Below are positions 32,163 to 39,953 of a DNA stretch of 64,000 bases, one piece after another. The translations under genes were made by a program, and so were the position numbers. Location of the stretch: positions 1 to 64,000 of the forward strand of contig DASQMC010000027.1 of NCBI GenBank assembly GCA_035645695.1, read 5' to 3'. Each line of letters begins with the position of its first letter. The first letter of the stretch is position 1. Origin of the DNA: JAIVJZ01 sp035645695. Lineage in GTDB: Bacteria > Acidobacteriota > Blastocatellia > Pyrinomonadales > Pyrinomonadaceae. The notes below the pieces were generated by a model that was given only the letters and a program-made list of their open reading frames with translations, was not told the DNA's origin and ran no database searches.

Positions 32163-35100
32163 ATGTTCAGATTACAACGACTGGAAATAACCGGCTTCAA
32201 ATCATTCGCCGACTATACCGACCTCGTTTTCACGGGCGAGGGCATTACGGGAGTGGTCGGCCCGAACGGCTGCGGCAAGTCGAACGTCGCCGACGCCATT
32301 GCGTGGGTTCTCGGCGAGCAGCGCGTCAAGCACCTGCGCGGCGCGGAGATGAAAGACGTTATCTTTCAAGGCTCGCGCAATCGCCAGCCGAGCGGCATGG
32401 CCGAAGTCGTCCTGCATCTCGTGCGCGACGAGGCGATGGACGAAGAACCGGATATTGACGATATAGATTCCACGCTCGAAGAGATCGACGAGCGCAGCGA
32501 ACTCGTCGAAGAGAAATTTCTGCCGGAAGCGACGGCGACAGGGAGCGTTCCGGCGGTTGATGTATCCGCCGTCGCTCAAGGAGTTTCCAGCGAGGCGTCT
32601 GTTTCGGGTGAGACGGTTGATGAGATCGCCGCGAAGGGAAATGAGAGTGCGCTGGCGGTCGTCGCCGCCGGTAATGAAACGCCCGAAGCGTTGACGGCGA
32701 AAGTTCAGGTGCATCACAAACGTCACTGGCGTCCGCGTCGCCTCGCGCTCGGTTTCGCTCCGGGCGAGACGGTGACCGTGACGCGTCGCCTCTACCGCGA
32801 CGGCGAGAGCGAGTATCTTTTGAACGGGCGCACCTGCCGCCTGCGCGACATACAGGATTTGTTTTCCGGCACGGGACTGGCGGGCGCGCACTACGCGATC
32901 ATCGAGCAGGGGCGCATCGGGCAGATTCTCTCGGCCAAGCCGATGGACAGGCGTTCGCTCATCGAAGAGGCCGCCGGCATCACTAAGTTTCGCGTGCGGC
33001 AGCGCGCCGCCGAAGCGCGTCTCGAAGGCGCGCGCTCCAACCTGCGCCGCGTCTCGGACATCGTCTCGGAGATCGAGCGGCAGGTGGGCAGCCTGCGCCG
33101 TCAGGCGGCGAAGGCGCGTCGCTACCGGACGCTGCGCGAAGAATTGCGCGAACTCCTGCGCCACGTCTACGCCGCGGACGAACGTGCTCTCGCAGCCTCG
33201 CTGGAAGAATTGCAGGTGCATCTCGCCGCCTCGGGCGAAGAAGTGACCGCGCTCGCCGCGAAGCTGGAAGAGCACGAAGAGGAGGCGCGCAGGGCGACGG
33301 CCGTAGCGCGCGAGTGTGAAGAGGAACTCGCGGCGGCGCGGGGTGCGGTTGCCGACGCCGCGCTCAGGCGCGACCGGCGCGAGCGCGAGCGGGCTTATCA
33401 ATTCGAGCAGGCCACGTCTTTAGAGCGGCGCGTGTCCGACATCACGGGGCAGATGGAGATGGTGCGCGAGCGCCTTTCGACGGTCGAGGCGGAGCGCGAG
33501 AACTTGCGCGAGGGCGACGCGCAGTTGCGCCTGGAAGCCGAGACGACGGCGCGCGACTTGCAGGCGGCCGAGGCCGTCTATGCGCGTCGCGTGGCCGAAG
33601 TTTCCGATGCCGAGACGCGCATCGAGGCGGCGCGCGCCGAATTGCTGACGCGCACGGCCGTTGCCGAACGCCTCTCGGAAATCAACCGGCAGTTGGAATC
33701 GACGCTCGAACGGCTCGCCTTACAAGCCGAGGGGCTTGAGCGCGAAGGCGAACGCGCGCGCACGGCGCACGCCGAGTTTACCGCGCAGGCCGAAACGCTG
33801 GCGGAAGAGATCAGGGATGCGCGCGCGCGTCTCGACGTGTTGAATGTCGAACGCGGCGCGGCGTCGGAAGGCGTGGCCGCGGCGCGGAGCCTCGTGTCCG
33901 CGACGCTGACGGAGTACGCGCGGATGCGCGAGGAGGCGGCGCGCGTGCGCAACCGCCTCGACACGCTGGCCGAACTCGACGAGAAGCGCGCCCTCTATTC
34001 GCAGGCCGTGCAGCGCATCTTTTCCGCGGAACATGCGGACGAGGCCGAGGACGATCCGTCGAAAGATTTTCACACCATCGGCACGCTAGCGGACATGCTG
34101 CAAGTCGCGCCGCAGTGGGAGCACGCCGTCGAGAGCATCTTCGGGTCGTACCTGCAAACCGTGATCGTGCCGACGCCGGACGACGCCTTCCGTGCCGCCG
34201 CGTGGCTCGAAGCCAACAATGCCGGTCGCGCCACCTTCCTCGTCGCCGGTCTTCACGGCGCGAGCGCGGAAACCGACAATGACTACCTCGCGCGCGGCAC
34301 GTTCGCGGACGACGTGATGACCGGCCTGCGCCTCGGCGATTTGCTCGGCGCGCCGCGCGAGATCGCTTCCGTGCTGGCGCGCACGCTCCCGCGCGAAATG
34401 AGCGCGCGTTTGAGCGACGATCTGGAGGGCGCGATGTCGCTGTCGTTCTCGACGGGCGACATGTGCGTGACGCCGCGCGGCGAATGGGTGGCGGGCGGTC
34501 AACTCGTCGGCGCGGGCAACCCCCACGCGGTCGAGGAAGGCACGGGGCTACTGGCCTTCAAGCGCGAGATGCGCGAACTAGAATCGCGCGCCGCAGACCT
34601 CGCCTCGGAAGTCGTCTCGGCGGAAGATTCCGTCAGCGCGGCGCGCGCGCGCCTCGTCGAACTGGAAGACGCGCTCGTCCTCGTCGCCGAGCAGATCGGG
34701 CGAGAGGAGCGCGAACAGGTGGGGCGCGAACTCACCGCCGCGCAACTCGCGCAGGAGATCGAACGCGCCGCGCGGCACTTGCGCGTCGTGGCCGACGACA
34801 CGGCGCGGCTAGCCGAAGAGCGGCGCGAGTTGGAAGCGCGTCGCACGCAGGGGATAGCGGAAGCCGGGGCGGCAGAGGCCGCGCGTCTCGCCGCCAGGCA
34901 GTCGGTCGCGGAGGCGGCGGAACTCCTGGCCGCCGAACGCCGCGCCGCCGAAGTGGAGGGCGAGCAGTTGAATCGCCAGCGCATGGCATCGGCCGCAGCC
35001 GCCGAGCGACGCCGTGCGACGACCGCCGAACTCCGCCGCATGGAGACCGAGAACGCCGACCTCGAAGCGAGACTCGAACGCCACGCCGCCGAGATCGAAG

Positions 35101-36080
35101 AGATGCGCGCGCGGCTCGAAGAATTGCGGCGCGCGATGGCCGAGATGGACGAGTCGAGCGGTTCGGTCGAGAGCGAGCGCGCCGCGCGTGAAGCCGAAGT
35201 GGCTACGGCGTCGGAGCGTCTGGCGGAAGCGCGCGCACGCGCCGATGCGCTCTCCGACGAGTTGACGGAGTTGAATCATCGCGCCGCCGCCGCGCGCGAC
35301 GCACGCGCGACGCTCGAAGTGAATCGCGCCGAAACGGCGGCGCGCCTTAATTACCTGCACGAGGCGTGCATGGCCGAACTCGCGCAGTCGCTCGAAGAGA
35401 TCGCGGCGGCGTATGAAGCGGACGCGGAGTTTGATCTGGAAGCGGGAAGGGCGCGGGTCGAAGAATTGCGCGCGCGGGTCGAGAGTTTCGGCGCGGTCAA
35501 CATGATGGCGCTCGAAGAACTGGCCGAATCGGAGGAACGGCTCTCGTTCCTCACCACGCAGCGGCAGGACATCATCGACGGTATCGGCTCGACCGAAGAA
35601 GCACTGCGCGAGATCAAGCGGCGTTCGCGCGAGCGTTTCCGGCAGGCGTTTGAAGAGATCAACCGTAACTTCGGGCAACTGTTCCTTGAACTCTTCGGCG
35701 GCGGGCGCGGCGAGATGAGCATGATCGACGCCGACGACGTGTTGGAGTCGGGCATCGACATCGTGGCGCAACCGCCGGGCAAGCGCCTGCAAAACGTTTT
35801 GCTGCTCTCCGGCGGTGAGAAGGCGATGGCAGCCCTCTCGCTCGTGCTCGCCATATTCCGCTACCGGCCGTCGCCCTTCTGCCTGCTCGACGAAGTTGAC
35901 GCGCCGCTCGACGAGGCCAACATCGGCCGTTTCACCGCGAAGATCGCGGAGATGGCAACGAACACCCAGTTTATCGTCATCACACACAACAAGCGCACGA
36001 TGGAGATCGCTCGCGCCCTCTACGGCGTGACGATGGAAGAACCGGGCGTGTCGAAACTCGTCTCGGTCAAGTTTGAATAA
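32163..36080 (+). CDS. smc: Chromosome segregation protein SMC with insertion in the N-terminal head
   Basis: SMC is the coiled-coil ATPase of bacterial condensin. Walker A GPNGCGKSN is at 33-41, the hinge is near 640-770, the signature LLLSGGEKAMAALSL is near 1213 and Walker B CLLDEVDAPLD is near 1240. Two long coiled coils link these. Residues 88-200 (bases 32424-32762) are an acidic, low-complexity insertion between EVVLHLV and GETVTVTRRLYRDGESEYLLNG, absent from typical SMC. I chose the ATG at 32163 because it matches the family start MFRLQRLEITGFKSF. It has 1305 residues and no scpA/scpB nearby. Confidence 0.96.
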   Translation: MFRLQRLEITGFKSFADYTDLVFTGEGITGVVGPNGCGKSNVADAIAWVLGEQRVKHLRGAEMKDVIFQGSRNRQPSGMAEVVLHLVRDEAMDEEPDIDDIDSTLEEIDERSELVEEKFLPEATATGSVPAVDVSAVAQGVSSEASVSGETVDEIAAKGNESALAVVAAGNETPEALTAKVQVHHKRHWRPRRLALGFAPGETVTVTRRLYRDGESEYLLNGRTCRLRDIQDLFSGTGLAGAHYAIIEQGRIGQILSAKPMDRRSLIEEAAGITKFRVRQRAAEARLEGARSNLRRVSDIVSEIERQVGSLRRQAAKARRYRTLREELRELLRHVYAADERALAASLEELQVHLAASGEEVTALAAKLEEHEEEARRATAVARECEEELAAARGAVADAALRRDRRERERAYQFEQATSLERRVSDITGQMEMVRERLSTVEAERENLREGDAQLRLEAETTARDLQAAEAVYARRVAEVSDAETRIEAARAELLTRTAVAERLSEINRQLESTLERLALQAEGLEREGERARTAHAEFTAQAETLAEEIRDARARLDVLNVERGAASEGVAAARSLVSATLTEYARMREEAARVRNRLDTLAELDEKRALYSQAVQRIFSAEHADEAEDDPSKDFHTIGTLADMLQVAPQWEHAVESIFGSYLQTVIVPTPDDAFRAAAWLEANNAGRATFLVAGLHGASAETDNDYLARGTFADDVMTGLRLGDLLGAPREIASVLARTLPREMSARLSDDLEGAMSLSFSTGDMCVTPRGEWVAGGQLVGAGNPHAVEEGTGLLAFKREMRELESRAADLASEVVSAEDSVSAARARLVELEDALVLVAEQIGREEREQVGRELTAAQLAQEIERAARHLRVVADDTARLAEERRELEARRTQGIAEAGAAEAARLAARQSVAEAAELLAAERRAAEVEGEQLNRQRMASAAAAERRRATTAELRRMETENADLEARLERHAAEIEEMRARLEELRRAMAEMDESSGSVESERAAREAEVATASERLAEARARADALSDELTELNHRAAAARDARATLEVNRAETAARLNYLHEACMAELAQSLEEIAAAYEADAEFDLEAGRARVEELRARVESFGAVNMMALEELAESEERLSFLTTQRQDIIDGIGSTEEALREIKRRSRERFRQAFEEINRNFGQLFLELFGGGRGEMSMIDADDVLESGIDIVAQPPGKRLQNVLLLSGGEKAMAALSLVLAIFRYRPSPFCLLDEVDAPLDEANIGRFTAKIAEMATNTQFIVITHNKRTMEIARALYGVTMEEPGVSKLVSVKFE

Positions 36081-36082
36081 AC

Positions 36083-36976
36083 GTGAAGCAGAAAAAACTT
36101 TATCAGGTAGTGTTCGTCGCCGCGCTTCTCATCCAGAGCGCGGCGATTGACGCTACGGCAGCGGCGGCGCAAAGCAGGAAGAATCGCAAGCGGACGGGCG
36201 GAGCAGCGACCACCGCTGCCGTCGCCGGGCGAGTCAAATCATCGCCCGAACAGGCGACGGAAACGTTGCCCGTATCCGCGCCGACGCCCGCCGCCGACAA
36301 AGCGAATAGCCGGGAATCCGGCTCCGTGCCCGCACAACAACAGCAGCAGTCGCCCGCCGAAAGCGCGGGCGCGACGAGCAGGAAGGCCGACGAACCCACG
36401 GCCAACGCGCTGCGCTACGCCTACGAATTCAAGCAACCGGATTTCAACATCCGCCGCATCCTGATCGAACACGATGCGGAGGGGCGCGGCCACGTTTCTT
36501 TCGTGCGCAAGGACAGCGAGGAACTTTTCACCGACCCGCTCCAAATCCCGCCCGCCGCGCTCGCGCGCCTGCTCGCCGCGTGGGACGCTTTGAAGTTTCT
36601 CGACTCGGAGGCGAACTATCAATCCGAGAGGCAGTTCCCGCATCTCGGCGAGATGACTTTGCGTATGAAGCACGGCGCGCGCGAACGCAAAGCGGAGTTC
36701 AACTGGACGAACGACGCGGGGGTGGCCGCGCTCGTCAAGGAATATCGCGGGATCGGCGAGCAGCAACTCTTCATCTTCGACGTGAATTTGGCGCGGCAGT
36801 ATCAGCCGTCCGACACGGTGAAAATTTTCATGCGGCTGGAAAGCCTCCTCAAACGCGGCGAGCTATCGGACACCGCGCCGCTCGTCCCCGTCCTGCGCGA
36901 CCTCACCACGGACGAACGCATCCCGCTCATGGCGCGCAATCACGCCGCGCGACTGCTCAAGAAAATAGAAAAGTAA
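36083..36976 (+). CDS. Secreted protein of unknown function
   Basis: A GTG start two bases after smc gives MKQKKLYQVVFVAALLIQSAAIDATAAAAQ, a clear signal peptide. A disordered Ala/Gln/Ser region to about residue 105 is followed by a folded part (RRILIEHDAEGRGHVSFVRKDSEELF and LGEMTLRMKHGARERKAEFNWTND), then a helical end. The folded part looks like a beta-rich domain but I cannot name it. It is 297 residues long. It ends only 2 bases from the convergent CBS-transporter gene and may be translated from the smc mRNA. Confidence 0.75.
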   Translation: MKQKKLYQVVFVAALLIQSAAIDATAAAAQSRKNRKRTGGAATTAAVAGRVKSSPEQATETLPVSAPTPAADKANSRESGSVPAQQQQQSPAESAGATSRKADEPTANALRYAYEFKQPDFNIRRILIEHDAEGRGHVSFVRKDSEELFTDPLQIPPAALARLLAAWDALKFLDSEANYQSERQFPHLGEMTLRMKHGARERKAEFNWTNDAGVAALVKEYRGIGEQQLFIFDVNLARQYQPSDTVKIFMRLESLLKRGELSDTAPLVPVLRDLTTDERIPLMARNHAARLLKKIEK

Positions 36977-36978
36977 AC

Positions 36979-38328
36979 TCAGGCAGGCCGCGACGTGGCC
37001 GCGCCGTCTTCCAACTCTTCACCGGCGGGCGGCGGGGCGGGGGTGAATCGCACGCGGCGGATGCGGTGGCGGTCAACGCGCTCGATGGTGAAAGTCGCGC
37101 CGTCGTGATCGATTGTTTCGCCCTGTTTGAGGATGTGGCCGGCGCGCGCAAGGAGGAATCCGGCGAGCGTCGTGTAGCCCGCATCTTCCGGCAGTTTCAA
37201 TTTGAACTTTCGATTGGCGTCGCGTACGGCCAGCATTCCGTCAAGGATGAAGTGGCCGTCTTCCTCGATGATCTGCGCGCGCACTTCCTCGTCATACTCG
37301 TCGTCTATCTCGCCCACGATCTCTTCGAGCAAATCTTCGAGCGTGAGAATGCCCTCGATGCCGCCGTGTTCGTCTATGGCGAAGGCTAGGTGCGTGCGCG
37401 CCGCCTGCATCTGCGCGAGCACGTTGCCGAGCCGCGCGGTGGCGGGCACGAACATCGGCGGGTGCAGCATCGCCTCAAGGTCGAACTCTTTGCGCCCGGA
37501 TGTTTTCAAACACGGCATGATGTCTTTCATGAAGAGAACGCCGACGATGTCGTCGAGTTGGTCGCGATAGACGGGCAGGCGCGAATAACCCGTCTCGCAA
37601 AAGGTTTCTTCAACCTCCGCGAGCGTTGACGTGATGGGGATGGCGGCCACGGTCGTGCGCGGGATCATCGCCTCGCGCACCTCCGCCTCGGAGAAGTCGA
37701 ACACGCGGTTAATCAACTGCTGCTCTTCTTCCTCTAAGTGCCCGCCCTTGTGCGAGGCGTTGATGAGTTGGCGTATCTCCTCTTCGGTGTAGATCGAGGC
37801 GTGCCCGCTCGACGCTCCCATGCCGAAGGGGCGGACGACGCGCACGCTCGCCCAATCGAGCGCGCGGATCGGCCAACTGAACAGCTTGTAGAAAATCTCC
37901 ATCGGCAGCGCCGACCACATCGCCACCCGCTCGGCGCGTTCGAGCCCGACGAGTTTCGGCGCTTGCTCGCCCAGGACGATGTGCAGCGAGGTCAACAGCG
38001 AGTAGGCGATGATGAAGGCGATGATGTGCAGGGCGGTTTCCGGGACGTGCAGGCGATGAAGCGGCGCTTCGAGCAGGGCGGCGATGGTCGGTTCGCCGAT
38101 GATTGCGAGCGCGAGCGAGGCGAGGGTGATGCCGAGTTGCGAAGCGGAGAGATAAGCGTTGAGGTTGTCGAGTATGCCGAGCAGACGGCGCGCGCGCCGG
38201 TCGCCGCCTTCGGCCAGAGTTTCGATGCGGGCACGCCGCACGCCGACGAGCGCGAACTCCGCCGCGACAAAGAAACCGTTGATGAACACGATCACTGCGA
38301 TGGAAACTAATTTGAGAGCCGTAATCAT
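36979..38328 (-). CDS. HlyC/CorC (CNNM)-family transporter with CBS pair
   Basis: The 449-residue protein has an N-terminal DUF21 membrane domain with four helices (FVAAEFALVGVRRARIE, LASLALAIIGEPT), a CBS pair (AMIPRTTVAAIPI to about LEDLLEEIVGEI) and the C-terminal CorC_HlyC domain (GMLAVRDANRKFKLKLP...GFLLARAGHILKQGE). Such proteins are thought to move Mg2+ or Co2+. The 3' end is convergent with the secreted-protein gene, 2 bases apart. Confidence 0.92.
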   Translation of the reverse strand: MITALKLVSIAVIVFINGFFVAAEFALVGVRRARIETLAEGGDRRARRLLGILDNLNAYLSASQLGITLASLALAIIGEPTIAALLEAPLHRLHVPETALHIIAFIIAYSLLTSLHIVLGEQAPKLVGLERAERVAMWSALPMEIFYKLFSWPIRALDWASVRVVRPFGMGASSGHASIYTEEEIRQLINASHKGGHLEEEEQQLINRVFDFSEAEVREAMIPRTTVAAIPITSTLAEVEETFCETGYSRLPVYRDQLDDIVGVLFMKDIMPCLKTSGRKEFDLEAMLHPPMFVPATARLGNVLAQMQAARTHLAFAIDEHGGIEGILTLEDLLEEIVGEIDDEYDEEVRAQIIEEDGHFILDGMLAVRDANRKFKLKLPEDAGYTTLAGFLLARAGHILKQGETIDHDGATFTIERVDRHRIRRVRFTPAPPPAGEELEDGAATSRPA

Positions 38329-38450
38329 TATCTTCGCGGCGAGACGGCCGGATTCATGTTACCTCGCACCGGTTTCGAGTCGTGATGTCTGAAAAATCGC
38401 TTTCAAGATTATTGCCATGCACGGCAACACGTCAACAGGAAACGGAGAAG

Positions 38451-38536
38451 AATTGAATCATTGAATCATTGATTCATTGATTCAATTGAAACAATGATTC
38501 AATGGCTCAATGATCCGATGGGTCAATGATTCAATT
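38451..38536 (-). repeat. Octamer-register palindromic element (ATTGAATC arms) overlapping the hydrolase end
   Basis: Plus-strand octamers ATTGAATC, ATTGAATC, ATTGATTC, ATTGATTC are followed by inverted ATGATTCA/ATGGCTCA/ATGATCCG/ATGGGTCA units. On the minus strand its edge encodes the last codons (NH-stop) of the YheT-like gene. Same unit family as 5933-5971. Confidence 0.85.
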
Positions 38537-39638
38537 CTTCCCGCATCTTTTCGCAAAACTCGATGAGCCGGTTCTCCGCCCAGAAGCGATCTTCGCCGGG
38601 GGTGTTCCCGTCGGAGACGAAGCCGACGTGGCCGCCGTGGCGGGGCGCGAGCAGGATCAGGTTGGGGTTCGCGCCGACGGAGGGGTGCCGGAGCGAGTCG
38701 AAGGGGATAAAGGGATCGTCCTCGGCGTGGATGATGAGCGTCGGGACGCGTATGCGCGGGATGAGGGGGAGCGAACTTGAGCGCGCGTAATAGTCGGCCG
38801 CGTCGCAAAAGCCGCCGTGCGGAGCGGTGTAGCGTTCGTCGAAATCGCGCAGCGTGCGAACGCGCGCCAGTTCGCCCGCGTCGTAGCGGTCGGGATAGAG
38901 CCTTGCGGCCGCGCGCATGCGCCGCTTGAGACTGCGGATGAACTTGCGTTGGTAAATCCAGTTTGAACGCCGGTCGATCTCGGTGGCCGAGGCGGCCAGT
39001 TCGACCGAGGGCGAGACGGCGCAGACGCCTTTCAGTTCGGCGGGTAAGTCCGCGCCGTATTCGCCCGCCAGTTTGAGACTCATGTTGCCGCCGAGCGAAA
39101 AGCCCGCGAGGAACAGTTCGGTCAATTCGTCGCGTTCGACGAGTTCGGCGAGCAGGGCGCGGAGGTCTTGCGACATGCCGCTGTTGTAGAGCGTCTGTGT
39201 GAGGTGGAGCGTGTCGCCGCAGGTGCGCATGTTCAGGCGGAGCACGTTGAAGCCCGCCCGGTGCGCCTTGAGCGCGGTGCTCAGCATGTAGATCGACTCA
39301 CTCGATCCTTCGAGGCCGTGGACGAGCAGCAGCGTCGGGTGCGCGCGCCGCTCCGGTTGCCAGCGGCAATGGACGAGCACGCGCACGCCCGGCTCAACTT
39401 CAAACAGCCGCGCTTCGTCAACGCGCAGAGCGCGCAGGCTGCGGCGACGCGGCCAGGCGAAGGCGACGAGCGTCTGGGCGTGGCCGCTCTTGAACAGCGG
39501 GTGCGGCGTGAAGGGTTTCGCCGCGAGCGCACGCCCGATCTCCCTGATCCCAACGCGCCGCGCGGCGGTTGCCGAATCCGCACCCGCCACATTACACGCG
39601 GGATTCGCGCCGTCTGCTTCCGCTCGCACAGTTTCCAT
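38523..39638 (-). CDS. YheT-like alpha/beta hydrolase
   Basis: The 371-residue protein matches the YheT/EMB8 family: FTPHPLFKSGHAQTLVA near residues 44-60, oxyanion HGLEGSSES, nucleophile elbow AGFSLGGNMSLK, acid HAEDDPFIP and histidine HGGHVGFV. The substrate is unknown; esters are likely. The start at 39638 gives a lead of about 40 residues, and a later start is possible. The last codons lie in a palindromic element. Confidence 0.9.
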   Translation of the reverse strand: METVRAEADGANPACNVAGADSATAARRVGIREIGRALAAKPFTPHPLFKSGHAQTLVAFAWPRRRSLRALRVDEARLFEVEPGVRVLVHCRWQPERRAHPTLLLVHGLEGSSESIYMLSTALKAHRAGFNVLRLNMRTCGDTLHLTQTLYNSGMSQDLRALLAELVERDELTELFLAGFSLGGNMSLKLAGEYGADLPAELKGVCAVSPSVELAASATEIDRRSNWIYQRKFIRSLKRRMRAAARLYPDRYDAGELARVRTLRDFDERYTAPHGGFCDAADYYARSSSLPLIPRIRVPTLIIHAEDDPFIPFDSLRHPSVGANPNLILLAPRHGGHVGFVSDGNTPGEDRFWAENRLIEFCEKMREELNH

Positions 39639-39650
39639 GTCGGTGTGCAG

Positions 39651-39866
39651 TTACACGAGGCGCGGCGATTCCGTGACGGGAGGGTCGCCCACGGCGGGCG
39701 GCGTATCCGGTTCCTGAACCGGAGATTTCGGCTCTGCGTCCGGGGGCAGGGGCAGCGGTTCGGGTTGCGACGAATCGGGGCTGAGCGGATCGTGCGGCTC
39801 GCGCGCCGGGGGCATCTCGGGTTGTTGTTCCGGTTGCGGCGGATCGGTGTTCGTGTTGCGGCTCAT
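39651..39866 (-). CDS. Small Pro/Glu-rich protein
   Basis: 71 residues, about a third proline, no hydrophobic stretch, beginning MSRNTNTDPPQPEQQPE. AGGAT lies about 7 bases before the ATG. It sits 12 bases upstream of the YheT-like gene, so it may be its translational partner. It is intrinsically disordered by composition. Function unknown; the gene call itself is moderately sure. Confidence 0.5.
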   Translation of the reverse strand: MSRNTNTDPPQPEQQPEMPPAREPHDPLSPDSSQPEPLPLPPDAEPKSPVQEPDTPPAVGDPPVTESPRLV

Positions 39867-39953
39867 GTGCTTATCCTGTGGTTGAATTTATAGGACGGAT
39901 GATGAGGGCGCACCGGGCGACACGTCAAGGGCGCGCCGGGGCGCGGGTGAATA

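Noticed and set aside
39281..39592. Minus-strand frame overlapping the YheT-like gene
   Set aside because: Out of frame with the hydrolase motifs; Arg/Ser/Pro-rich shadow.
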